This document shows positions 1-10,127 of a stretch of 64,000 nucleotides of DNA, piece by piece (position 1 is the first letter of the stretch; every line of letters starts with the position of its first letter). Source of the DNA: Sinorhizobium chiapasense (GTDB lineage Bacteria; Pseudomonadota; Alphaproteobacteria; Rhizobiales; Rhizobiaceae); contig NZ_CP133148.1 in the NCBI RefSeq assembly GCF_036488675.1, forward strand, positions 3,965,001 to 4,029,000, written 5' to 3'. The notes beneath the pieces were generated by a model, which did no database searches, was not told the DNA's origin, and worked only from the letters and a program-made list of their open reading frames with translations. The position numbers and the translations under genes were made by a program.

Positions 1-2606
<2,606 letters not shown>

Positions 2607-2618
2607 CCCATTGCTCAT

Positions 2619-2640
2619 GCTCATCGAAGATGAGCTTTTT
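2619..2640 (+). terminator. Terminator-like hairpin with U-run in the 23S-5S spacer
   Basis: GCTCATC-GAA-GATGAGC forms a perfect 7-bp stem with a 3-nt loop and is followed by five Ts. It starts about 13 bases after the end of 23S and has the form of an intrinsic terminator, yet 5S and tRNA-fMet lie downstream. It may instead be an RNA-processing signal, or be read through by antiterminated polymerase. A second perfect hairpin without a U-run, TTTGCTCCCC-GTC-GGGGAGCAAA, lies at about 2788-2810 in the same spacer. Confidence 0.4.
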
Positions 2641-2825
2641 GTCCTCACGCTGTCGGCCTTCGGCCTTCGCTGCGGACGGCGCGCGCCAAAAGGCGCGACG
2701 CGCTCTGCGCTTGCGGCCTTCGGCCGAAGGCACAGACAAAGACGTGTTCAAAACGAAGTGAAAACTTCACCAGCTTCTCGATTAAAGTTTGCTCCCCGTC
2801 GGGGAGCAAATGCTTGCGCTTTGCC

Positions 2826-2944
2826 GACCTGGTGGTTCTGGCGGGGTGGCTGCACCCGTTCCCATTCCGAACACGGCCGTGAAACGCCCCAGCGCCGATG
2901 GTACTTCGTCTTAAGACGCGGGAGAGTAGGTCGCTGCCAGGTCT
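2826..2944 (+). rRNA. rrf: 5S ribosomal RNA
   Basis: The gene begins GACCTGGTGG and ends in the complementary GCCAGGTCT, giving the terminal stem of 5S rRNA. Internal landmarks are CCCATTCCGAACACGG (loop B/C region) and GGGAGAGTAGGTC near the 3' end. Length is about 119 nt, normal for 5S. It lies 220 bp after 23S and 88 bp before tRNA-fMet in the same orientation, so it is part of the same rRNA transcript. Confidence 0.95.
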
Positions 2945-3031
2945 GCAAAACGCAAGATTAAACCAAACAAACATCTTCTCGCACATACGCCGGCAACCGG
3001 CATAACAACACCGAACCAATACCCAGGATAA

Positions 3032-3111
<80 letters not shown>

Positions 3112-3148
3112 CCTAAAAAGGCTGCCACACAAGTCGTCTCTCAGAGAC

Positions 3149-3186
3149 GCTCCTCCACATAAGTGTCGAGGAGCTTTTGTTTTTTG
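3149..3186 (+). terminator. Intrinsic terminator of the rRNA operon
   Basis: GCTCCTC at 3149-3155 pairs with GAGGAGC at 3168-3174 and is followed by the T-rich tract TTTTGTTTTTT. It lies 40 bp after tRNA-fMet, where the rRNA transcript should end. Confidence 0.8.
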
Positions 3187-3319
3187 GCCTCCGTGTCCAA
3201 CTCCCCCAGCCCTGAACAGCTCTTCCAACCCGGTGTGATACGACCTTCCGACTTCTATATCTGGCAAAAGCGGTCGTGAGGCTGGCGCAATAAGGAGCTC
3301 CCGATGTGATTGTTTCACA

Positions 3320-3355
3320 GTAAGCGGTGCATTGACCGTAAGCGGTGCATTGACC
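3320..3355 (+). repeat. Tandem duplication of the IS66 left-end sequence
   Basis: Two exact 18-bp copies, 3320-3337 and 3338-3355, of GTAAGCGGTGCATTGACC abut each other at the left end of the IS66 element. Confidence 0.9.
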
Positions 3356-3424
3356 CCGTCTGGCGATAGCGGTGGATCGGGTTTATTCGTGTGAGCTCAG
3401 GGAATGAGCTTGGTATGAATTGCT

Positions 3425-3784
3425 ATGTCTGAACCTATGTCCGAACATAGAACGTTCCATATGATCGAAGCCGTTGCGGGTCGCCTGGAGGGCGCGCCGC
3501 GAGAGGTTCGACGTTGGTCAAATGAGTTGAAGGCTCAGGCGGTAGCCGAAAGCATGGAGCCAGGTGCGAGCGTTTCTGCGATAGCGAGGCGCATAGGGAT
3601 CGACCCATCGCAATTGTTCACGTGGCGGCGCAATGCCCGACTGAAAGCGGAGGCTGTTGTTGATACGGCTCGGGGCGAAAGCTCCACCGCGGACATCATG
3701 ATCGGCGACGCTGTGATCCGGGTGAATGTCGCGATCGACGAGCCACATCTCGTCAGGCTGATCCGCGCGGTACGCTCTGCATGA
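3425..3784 (+). CDS. tnpA: IS66-family accessory protein TnpA
   Basis: A 119-residue protein with a helix-turn-helix of the IS3/IS66 TnpA type, running from about residue 28 (RRWSNELKAQAV) through the GASVSAIARRIGIDPSQLFTWRR segment. The family binds DNA and is needed with TnpB and TnpC for transposition of IS66 elements. The ATG stop/start overlap at 3781 couples it to tnpB. A second in-frame ATG at residue 5 is an alternative start. The length is normal and nothing in the frame suggests inactivation. Confidence 0.9.
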   Translation: MSEPMSEHRTFHMIEAVAGRLEGAPREVRRWSNELKAQAVAESMEPGASVSAIARRIGIDPSQLFTWRRNARLKAEAVVDTARGESSTADIMIGDAVIRVNVAIDEPHLVRLIRAVRSA

Positions 3785-4125
3785 TACCGGCTGGTACGAA
3801 GGTGTTCTTGGCCAGTCATCCCGTTGACTTCCGCAAAGGTCCAGACAGTCTTTTGGCGCTGGTGCGTGATGCTGGAAGTGATCCCTTCAATGGCTCGCTC
3901 TACGTTTTCCGCGCCAAAAGAGCAGACAGAATAAAGATCGCCTGGTGGGATGGCTCAGGCGTCTGCCTATATTCGAAGCGGCTCGAAAAAAATCAGTTCG
4001 TCTGGCCGAAGATCGGACCGGCCCGCGTGCAGCTCAATCACGCGCAACTGCTTGCACTCGTTGACGGCATGGACTGGAAACGGGTCCGCTCGGCTACGGT
4101 GAAACGACCGGAATTTGTTGGGTAA
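3781..4125 (+). CDS. tnpB: IS66-family accessory protein TnpB (IS66 Orf2)
   Basis: A 114-residue protein with the conserved IS66 Orf2 opening (MIPAGTKVFLASHPVDFRKG), followed by the FRAKRADRIKIAWWDGSG block and a C-terminal FVWPKIG segment, all typical of the family. Its biochemical role in IS66 transposition is not settled in general. It overlaps tnpA by four bases (ATGA), indicating translational coupling, and is followed 74 bp later by tnpC. Confidence 0.92.
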   Translation: MIPAGTKVFLASHPVDFRKGPDSLLALVRDAGSDPFNGSLYVFRAKRADRIKIAWWDGSGVCLYSKRLEKNQFVWPKIGPARVQLNHAQLLALVDGMDWKRVRSATVKRPEFVG

Positions 4126-4199
4126 AAGCCCTGCGGCAGAGTGAATCAGGCGGCTGAAACTGAGGGTAAATCTCGCCGAAACATGCTCTACATAAGGGC

Positions 4200-5798
4200 A
4201 TGAAACCAGCCGATCTCGAGCTTCCTGATGACGTTGATGCGCTGAAAGCCATGGTCATGGCGATGGCAGCAAAGGCTGCGCGCGCCGATGTTCTGGAAGA
4301 CGAAGTCGCTGATCTGAAGGCCCGCAATACGGACGCGGACGAACAGATCGCCAAGTTGAAGCTGATCCTCAAAGCTTTCAATCGATACAGGTATGGCCGC
4401 CGTTCGGAAAAGCAGGGCAAGTCCATCGAGGCAGACCTGGACGAACAGGGCGCGTTTGTCTTCGAAGAAATCGACATTGGCATTGCCGCGATTGAGGCGC
4501 TGGTTTCCAAGGGCCGCAATCCAGGCGCTGCAAAGCGTGCGCCGCGCCCGCGCAAGGGCTTCCCGCCGCACCTGGAGCGGGTCCATGTAGTCATCGAGCC
4601 GGACGAACTGCCCGAACACGCTGGCAAACAGAAGGTCCTGATCGGGGAAGATACCTCCGAGCGGCTTGATGTCATTCCGCCGAAGTTCCGGGTGATCGTC
4701 ACCCATCGCCCGAAGTATGCCTTCAAGAACGAAGACGGCGTCATCCAGGCCTCAGCCCCGGCGCATATCGTCGAAAGCGGCATTCCGACGGAAGCGCTGC
4801 TCGCCTATATCGCGGTCTCCAAATATGGCGACGGGTTGCCGCTCTATCGACAGGAGGCGATCTTCCTGCGCGACCATGTCGAGGTCGAGCGCGGTATCAT
4901 GGCGCGGTGGATGGGTAAGCTCGGGTTCGAACTCGAGATCCTCGCGGACTACACCTTCAGCCAGATCAAACGAGGTGAACGAATATTCGCCGACGAGACG
5001 ACATTACCGACACTTGTTCCCGGATCGGGGTCGGCAAAGACAGCGTATTTATGGGCGTACGCGCGGGACGATCGACCGTTCGGCGGCAGTGGTCCGCCGA
5101 TGGTGGCCTATCGTTTTGAAGACAGTCGATCCGGCGATTGTGTCGCGCGGCATCTCGAAGGCTATCGCGGTATCCTGCAAATCGACGGATACACTGCCTA
5201 TAACCGTGTTGCCCGCCCCGACCGCGGAAACGACGGCGCTCTATTGGCAGGATGCTGGGCGCATGGTCGCCGTCGGTTTTACGAACTGCACGCGAACGAC
5301 AGTTCCAAGGTGGCAACGGCGACAATCGAAAAGATGGGCGCACTTTGGTCGATTGAGGAAAAGGTGCGCGGACAAAGCCCCGATGTTCGCGCAGCCGCCC
5401 GCCAGGAGGCCTCCGCTGCAGTCGTTGCCGATCTCTACAAACTCTGGCAGGACACGCTGCCCCGCATCTCTGGAAAATCAAAGCTCGCCGAAGCCATTCG
5501 CTATGCCCTTCATCGACGGGAAGCCTTCGAACAGTTCCTCCATGACGGGCGCATCGAAATAGACTCCAACATTGTTGAGCGTGCAATCAGACCCCAGGCA
5601 ATTGTTCGGAAGAACAGCCTATTTGCCGGAAATGCAGGGGGCGGAAGGACTTGGGCCACACTCTCTACGCTCATCCAGTCCGCCAAGATGAACGAAGTTG
5701 ATCCGCTGGCCTGGCTGACGCAGACGCTTGAGCGTATCGCCGCAGGTTGGCCATCAAGCGATCTCGACGCTCTGATGCCCTGGAACTTCAAGAAGTAA
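4200..5798 (+). CDS. tnpC: IS66-family transposase TnpC (DDE type)
   Basis: A 532-residue transposase of full family length. The N-terminal third holds a leucine-zipper-like coiled coil (about residues 10-60) and the basic segment after it. The catalytic DDE core is visible as FADETT (first Asp), ILQIDGYTAYN (second Asp) and DSNIVERAIRP (Glu), and the C-terminus carries the IS66 C-terminal domain (AKMNEVDPLAWLTQTLERI). The frame is intact, so the element could be active. The stop codon lies 21 bases from the right terminal repeat. Confidence 0.95.
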   Translation: MKPADLELPDDVDALKAMVMAMAAKAARADVLEDEVADLKARNTDADEQIAKLKLILKAFNRYRYGRRSEKQGKSIEADLDEQGAFVFEEIDIGIAAIEALVSKGRNPGAAKRAPRPRKGFPPHLERVHVVIEPDELPEHAGKQKVLIGEDTSERLDVIPPKFRVIVTHRPKYAFKNEDGVIQASAPAHIVESGIPTEALLAYIAVSKYGDGLPLYRQEAIFLRDHVEVERGIMARWMGKLGFELEILADYTFSQIKRGERIFADETTLPTLVPGSGSAKTAYLWAYARDDRPFGGSGPPMVAYRFEDSRSGDCVARHLEGYRGILQIDGYTAYNRVARPDRGNDGALLAGCWAHGRRRFYELHANDSSKVATATIEKMGALWSIEEKVRGQSPDVRAAARQEASAAVVADLYKLWQDTLPRISGKSKLAEAIRYALHRREAFEQFLHDGRIEIDSNIVERAIRPQAIVRKNSLFAGNAGGGRTWATLSTLIQSAKMNEVDPLAWLTQTLERIAAGWPSSDLDALMPWNFKK

Positions 5799-5808
5799 CG
5801 GCCTCACG

Positions 5809-6165
5809 TCACCGCTTACGCTGGTGGCCGGGCGTCTTGCCGATCACCAGCTTCTGGATCAGATCGCGAACGACCGGCGTTAGATGCTGCTTCGCCAGCT
5901 CGTTGCTGTTGTTGCGTGCCTGAAAGGTCAGGCGGCGGATACCGATCTCGACATAGGCCGGATTGAACTGCACCCTTACCCTGGCGATCTTCTCCTGAAA
6001 ATCTTCGGCCGGCTGTTCGGCGTTCGCGACTTCCTGCGCCAGCTTCTCCCGTGCGACTTCCAGCTCGTCGAGCTGATCATCGAGCGCCGGCAGGCGCGGC
6101 CCGCCCTCGGCACACTTATCGACCGCCTTGGCAGCTGGCTTAGGGGTTGTATTTATCTTTACTAA
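5809..6165 (-). pseudogene. Serine site-specific recombinase, C-terminal fragment cut by IS66
   Basis: On the minus strand an open frame encodes a segment with a coiled coil (LDDQLDELEVAREKLAQEV) followed by NPAYVEIGIRRL and LTPVVRDLIQKLVIG. This resembles the coiled-coil and C-terminal region of large serine recombinases, where a similar block precedes an IEKIV-like segment. The frame runs into the IS66 right end, which supplies the stop codon (5809-5811), so the true C-terminus is missing. Upstream the frame stays open to about 6273, but nothing there is recognisable and no catalytic N-terminal domain remains. The family assignment is by pattern and is probable, not certain. Confidence 0.55.
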
Positions 6166-6420
6166 ATTACCTCTTGATGTATCATCGTTGCGGTGTCGGC
6201 TGCTTGGGGGATAAGATGATGCGCAGCTCGCTTCCTGCAGGTTACTCCTGTTGCTACTCAGCCCAGACCAATCTCATTCTGAACAGCACAACATCTCTCG
6301 AGCCGTCTTATTCCTAGTGCAGAATTAGGCTCATTTGGCGCGAATGACATAGTCGACGAGCCGTTTGATCTCTTGCTCATGAACCCGGGGGAGTCGCCCG
6401 GGAGTGATTGGAGGTATGTC

Positions 6421-6750
6421 ATGCCAGGCAGTTGGGATCTTAATCAGAATATCAACTTCGGCACGCATCGGGTCGAGTGGCCGACAGGTCCATTGGGACT
6501 CGAACCAGGCGAGACACCCAAGTGGGTCGAGGCGTGGGCTATGCAGAGCAGCACGGGCGCCAGTCAAAGGACCGCCCAGTGGACCGGTTGGGCGCCGAAT
6601 TACGTGGTCTGGACTGCAGACGGTATCCCGCCCGGGTGGATAAACGGACAGTTCCAGCCCGGACCGGCATTGGGGATCTCGCTCCTGGCTTACGACTCCA
6701 GTGGTACTGATGAATTCTACTGGTGGCTTGAGGTAGTCAATTTGTATTAG
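6421..6750 (+). CDS. Hypothetical protein, Trp-rich
   Basis: A 109-residue protein of unknown function. The ATG at 6421 is chosen because TGGAGG lies six bases upstream; the frame is open from 6373. It is rich in tryptophan and glycine (GSWDLNQN, WVEAWAMQ, WTGWAPNYVVW, FYWWLEVVNLY), with alternating hydrophobic and polar residues that suggest an all-beta fold, possibly a small lectin-like or jelly-roll protein. No signal peptide or membrane segment is visible. It lies in the accessory stretch between IS66 and the peroxidase. A longer open frame on the opposite strand looks like a shadow. Confidence 0.55.
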   Translation: MPGSWDLNQNINFGTHRVEWPTGPLGLEPGETPKWVEAWAMQSSTGASQRTAQWTGWAPNYVVWTADGIPPGWINGQFQPGPALGISLLAYDSSGTDEFYWWLEVVNLY

Positions 6751-6963
6751 CACCTCGCGGTAATTGGCGAGCGCGGCACTGCCCAAGCCGCAAAGCAGTT
6801 CTACAACGCCGAGTGATCCGGCATAGTAGGCTGCGGACGTGCATGACTCCCGCCGATCTCGTCGCATTCCTCTCGGAACGTGACGTTTCGCAAGTGCCAG
6901 GACATACGCATAGAAGTGACGTGGCCGTTCTACTTGGGTTTGATGATCAGATGGAGGGATGAA

Positions 6964-7134
6964 ATGGCCGTTGACTATGAGTTTATCGAGCGTTTCGAGA
7001 AGGAGATCAAAGTCCTCAGGGACTTGCAGAAGGCGGCCGAAGACGCGATCGAAAGAGCCCAGAACCGGATCGAGAGAATGCGAAATGGGGAGTCTAAGGA
7101 GGACGTCTTTGGCCCTGTCCCGCCAAAAAAATAG
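6964..7134 (+). CDS. Small coiled-coil hypothetical protein
   Basis: A 56-residue protein with a strong ribosome-binding site (GGAGG) just before the ATG at 6964. The frame is open further upstream, but those codons have no supporting signal. Residues 5-45 form one continuous amphipathic, heavily charged helix (FIERFEKEIKVLRDLQ, then AIERAQNRIERM) that would form a coiled coil. No family is recognised. It precedes a rhizobial palindromic repeat and may be a leftover of mobile DNA or a small accessory gene. Confidence 0.5.
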   Translation: MAVDYEFIERFEKEIKVLRDLQKAAEDAIERAQNRIERMRNGESKEDVFGPVPPKK

Positions 7135-7159
7135 GTCCGGCGGCTCAGGGTAGTGGTGG

Positions 7160-7286
7160 CTAGAGCGCCGTGCGTTCAAGTGAACGCACAAAGGACGCTC
7201 TAGCATTTTGATTCTGCCTCTAGCATTTTGATTCTAGAGCATCTTATCCGCTTTCAGTGATTCCACTTGAAAGCGGGATGCTCTAG
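7160..7286. repeat. Rhizobial mosaic palindromic repeat (RIME-like), two hairpins
   Basis: First hairpin, 7160-7203: outer arms CTAGAGCG/CGCTCTAG and inner arms GTGCGTTCA/TGAACGCAC are exact. Second hairpin, 7234-7286: outer arms CTAGAGCATC/GATGCTCTAG and inner arms CCGCTTTCA/TGAAAGCGG are exact. Between them an 18-bp unit, CTCTAGCATTTTGATTCT, is directly repeated at 7198 and 7218. The arrangement matches the intergenic mosaic elements known from rhizobia. It lies between the small coiled-coil gene and the convergent peroxidase gene. Confidence 0.8.
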
Positions 7287-7333
7287 CATCGCTCGGTGGA
7301 AGCGACCCAAAGGCAGTCGCAGTTGGGTTCTCT

Positions 7334-9178
7334 CTATGGTTGCGTTACCCCGGCGAAGGCCACCAGATCGGCCACAGTGAAGTTTCCAGGCGTGGACGAA
7401 GGAAGAATAGGTGTGAACCCGCCGGCGACGTTCAGGTAGGATGACGCATCCCGCTTCAGAATCCTGACAAACGTCTCCGCCACGATTCTGCCGCCGACTG
7501 GACCCAACTGATTTCCGCCGGCGAGGACGGCAGCCTCGCGAAGGACGTAATACCACAGAGGCGTCTTGTTCATCAGTAAACCGCCGCTGGAATTCAGCAC
7601 AGCCACTTCGGCCGCCGGCAACCCAGATGTCAACTGCGCCGCGGTCATGGGCGCGATGCCGAATGAGTTGGCCATGCCCTGTCCGCTCGGCAGACCGAGA
7701 GCTAGAGCGCGCCGGAGGTTGCGCGTTGCCAGAATCGCCATCATTCCTGAGAATCCGGGCAACGATTCCAATCCGCCAGCCATGAAGCTGTCGATTTTCC
7801 GGGCCTTATTATGAACCGGTATTGGGACTCCTGTGTCAAAGAACGCGTTGAAGTCAACGACCCAGTTGGAAAAGACCGGCAGCCGCGGATTGCGATTGAA
7901 CTCAAACACCTGCCCGAGTGTGGCGTTCGGGAAGTTGAAATTCACCCAGTACGTATCACGGACCATACTGTGGCCGAACCGATACGCTGCCACGGCGAAC
8001 TCGACGGGCATTCGGAACGAGCTCCCGATGGGAGCAGAAACGCTCGCCATCGCGTTGTTCACGACAGCCGCTCCGCAGATTCTTTCCAGAAAGTCATGCA
8101 CCACGGCCCATTGGTAGTGATGGGTCACGATTCGTTTGGCCTCTGCGAAGATGTCGCCCGCAAACGCTACTGCAACCAGCAGATCAACGACGGCATTATG
8201 GAAACGTAGCATAGCGTGCTGAAATTGCACGATGATCAGATTTTCGTCGTTGCGCGGATCACCGATCGCGGCAGTGTTCGTTCCCTGCATGCGGGGCACA
8301 TCCCAGTTCGTCTGCTGGACCATGCCCGATGGGTTACCGCTGTTACTCGGGCCGCCTGGGCCAACAGGCGTGTTCGTACCCCTATGCAGCTTGATTGCAG
8401 TCGCTGGACCAGATGGAGGAAAAACGTAGAGAAACGGATCTAAACCAGGTCCGCGGCCGTAAACGGAATCCAGATCGAGCGCCGGGCTTCGCATGTTGTT
8501 GATCGTATTCGCATCGGTATCGGCGTCGAGAGTCGACGAGACGTCGAATGTGATGTCATGGTCCACAAATTGACCAAAATAAGTGAAGCCTGCCGGTATC
8601 GAAGACACGCCCGCATCAGCCGGATTGTGGGACCCAGGGTTGGGATCACGGCCGACATCTCCCATCATGTTACCGAGTTGGCCGAGGAGTGCTTGCGTCG
8701 CGACATTGAATGGCAACTTCGTTGCCGCGCGGGTCGCCGGTGACGACATGTATCCGAAACGGTCTGCACAGGCAGAACTCAGCCACGGAAACGGGAACCA
8801 GTTGAGCGGAATTTTAACGCCGTGAAAACGTCGAGTCCCGGGCTTTAGTGCGGGGATAGACTCTTTGACGTCTTCCGGTAACTCCTCCGCGTGAACGTCC
8901 GCTGGCTTGATGCGATTTGCGCTTGCCAAGAATTGCTCCAGCGCAACGGTGGGACTCAGATTCATTTCGGTCACGCGCTTTCGCAACTCCGACAGCACGA
9001 TCGGCTTTGGGTTAACGAATCCGTTAGGAATCGATGTCTTCTCGAGAAATTCGCGAACTGGCTCGGGAATTTCGGAAGTTGCGGCGAGGTTGACTGTCTC
9101 AGCTTTTCGCTTAGTAGCCTTCGCTACACCGAGGCGCTTAGGGGCCTGTTTCGCGGGGGCTTTGTTTTTCGTGACCAT
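7334..9178 (-). CDS. Animal-type (myeloperoxidase-superfamily) haem peroxidase
   Basis: A 614-residue protein of the peroxidase-cyclooxygenase superfamily. The distal haem-pocket motif FGQFVDHDIT (His207) is followed by the SPALDLDSVYG block, which also binds calcium in this family. The distal-side Arg lies in HAMLRFHN (about residue 325) and the proximal His403 in YRFGHSMVRD. The first 100 residues are lysine- and proline-rich with no clear signal peptide, so the location is uncertain. The start at 9178 is chosen because AAGAGG lies correctly upstream; an ATG nine codons earlier would bury that site. Bacterial members are scarce and patchily distributed; the substrate is unknown. It lies in the accessory region and is probably transcribed alone. 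Confidence 0.88.
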   Translation of the reverse strand: MVTKNKAPAKQAPKRLGVAKATKRKAETVNLAATSEIPEPVREFLEKTSIPNGFVNPKPIVLSELRKRVTEMNLSPTVALEQFLASANRIKPADVHAEELPEDVKESIPALKPGTRRFHGVKIPLNWFPFPWLSSACADRFGYMSSPATRAATKLPFNVATQALLGQLGNMMGDVGRDPNPGSHNPADAGVSSIPAGFTYFGQFVDHDITFDVSSTLDADTDANTINNMRSPALDLDSVYGRGPGLDPFLYVFPPSGPATAIKLHRGTNTPVGPGGPSNSGNPSGMVQQTNWDVPRMQGTNTAAIGDPRNDENLIIVQFQHAMLRFHNAVVDLLVAVAFAGDIFAEAKRIVTHHYQWAVVHDFLERICGAAVVNNAMASVSAPIGSSFRMPVEFAVAAYRFGHSMVRDTYWVNFNFPNATLGQVFEFNRNPRLPVFSNWVVDFNAFFDTGVPIPVHNKARKIDSFMAGGLESLPGFSGMMAILATRNLRRALALGLPSGQGMANSFGIAPMTAAQLTSGLPAAEVAVLNSSGGLLMNKTPLWYYVLREAAVLAGGNQLGPVGGRIVAETFVRILKRDASSYLNVAGGFTPILPSSTPGNFTVADLVAFAGVTQP

Positions 9179-9377
9179 GCCTGACCTCTTCGAAAATGAT
9201 TTCAAGAAGTTGCATCCTCACCCAATGGGAAAGGGTCCTCAACAGATCGGGATTATCGGTTCGTGCTAGATATGAGAAAGGGACCTTCCAGCTCAGACTG
9301 GCGGGCGATGACGAAACGCGCTCCAGCGGACATCCCCTTGCCGCCTCCCTCTTGCCGCCTTCCAACAGTGTCACATC

Positions 9378-9535
9378 TTGACGAGCTTTCCGAGGCGGAG
9401 CCGGGTTGCGGCCGCGCCGCACGAGCACGCATGTGGGCGGCGCCAACGCACCTGTGTCACCAGGTTCCCGCTCGCAGTCAGCTGGACGCTGAGCCTAGCA
9501 AGTCCTCGGCCTCTTGGGAGACGCTGCCGACGTGA
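9378..9535 (-). pseudogene. Decayed copy of the C-terminus of the adjacent cyclase/ATPase gene
   Basis: Read on the minus strand, this segment encodes SGNLVTQVRWRR and then AAATRLRLGKLVKM followed by a stop. The intact regulator at 10128-13313 has SGDLLTQIRWRR and, at its very end, AAATRLRLAKIVRT. The two blocks lie about 70 residues apart in the intact gene but nearly abut here, so the fragment is a diverged second copy with an internal deletion of roughly 200 bp and no 5' part. It has no start signal. It lies just beyond an unknown gene (9689-10063), suggesting an old local duplication. Confidence 0.75.
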
Positions 9536-9688
9536 CCAGCATCGACCTGTACCAGCGATCAAATCCGGATTCATCTCCGAGGTCTAAAGTGACTGCAGCC
9601 GTGGCGGTTGCAGAGCCATCGCCTATCGCAGTTCCGATGCAGCATCGTCGAATGTCCTGCACTCGACGCTACCAAATACCGCGATTGC

Positions 9689-10063
9689 CTATCCGTGCTC
9701 TTCGGCCGACGAGTGGTGGCCTGCGCCCGGGCCCCTTTCTTCGTCGCCCTTCAAGAGGATAGCCTCCGTCCAATGAAACGCCCTTGTCTCTCCGTTCGCT
9801 TTTCTCGTGACCATCAGCCCCATCGCGCTTGCCGCGCCGGACCGGAACCCGTCTCCAAAGTGATCATCATGGGGGTCCGGGTTCATCTCCCACCTTTTCC
9901 CCCGGAAGGGACCACCTAAGAAGGCCATGCAGGCGCCGCGCGGTTGCCAGACCCAGACATCGAGCTTCAACACCGTCTCGTCTGCCTCCAGCTCCAGGGG
10001 GCCGGCAGGTGAAATACATCCATGCTCGTCAATCGCCAATTCATCATCGAAGCTCCCGGGCAT
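9689..10063 (-). CDS. Conserved-looking hypothetical protein
   Basis: A 124-residue acidic protein of unknown function. The start is supported by GGAGGGG placed before the ATG (10063). It contains regularly spaced aromatic and histidine residues (VWVWQPRGACMAFLGG, NPDPHDDHFGDGFRSG, ETRAFHWTEAI) and no signal peptide or membrane helix. It lies 65 bp downstream of the cyclase/ATPase regulator on the same strand and may share its transcript. No family is recognised. Confidence 0.65.
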   Translation of the reverse strand: MPGSFDDELAIDEHGCISPAGPLELEADETVLKLDVWVWQPRGACMAFLGGPFRGKRWEMNPDPHDDHFGDGFRSGAASAMGLMVTRKANGETRAFHWTEAILLKGDEERGPGAGHHSSAEEHG

Positions 10064-10127
10064 CGCATCCCCTCCGTTCCGAGTGGTCCACAGGATGTGC
10101 GGCTGAACCTGCCGCTGCCGTATGATC

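Larger units (their letters stand above)
3320..5819 (+). mobile_element. IS66-family insertion sequence, complete three-gene type
   Basis: The left terminus GTAAGCGGTG and the right terminus CACCGCTTAC (ending at 5819) are inverted copies of the GTAAGCG-type ends of IS66 elements. The first 18 bases, GTAAGCGGTGCATTGACC, occur twice in tandem at 3320-3337 and 3338-3355, so the element starts at either position (about 2.48 kb from the inner copy). Between the ends lie tnpA, tnpB and tnpC in the standard order. The expected 8-bp target duplication is not found with either left end: the bases before the two left ends (GTTTCACA or CATTGACC) do not match those after the right end (GCTGGTGG). The right end cuts a minus-strand recombinase gene. 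Confidence 0.9.

Noticed and set aside
3312..5827. Target-site duplication for IS66
   Set aside because: The eight bases before either left end (GTTTCACA or CATTGACC) differ from those after the right end (GCTGGTGG).
5884..6165. Plus-strand frame of 93 codons beside the IS66 right end
   Set aside because: The opposite strand encodes a recognisable recombinase C-terminal segment, so this is its shadow.
6331..7206. Minus-strand frame of 291 codons
   Set aside because: It lies opposite two plus-strand frames that have ribosome-binding sites, resembles no family, and includes part of a palindromic repeat.
7160..7286. CRISPR-like direct repeats
   Set aside because: Only two copies of an 18-bp unit occur, inside a palindromic mosaic element, with no spacer array or cas genes.
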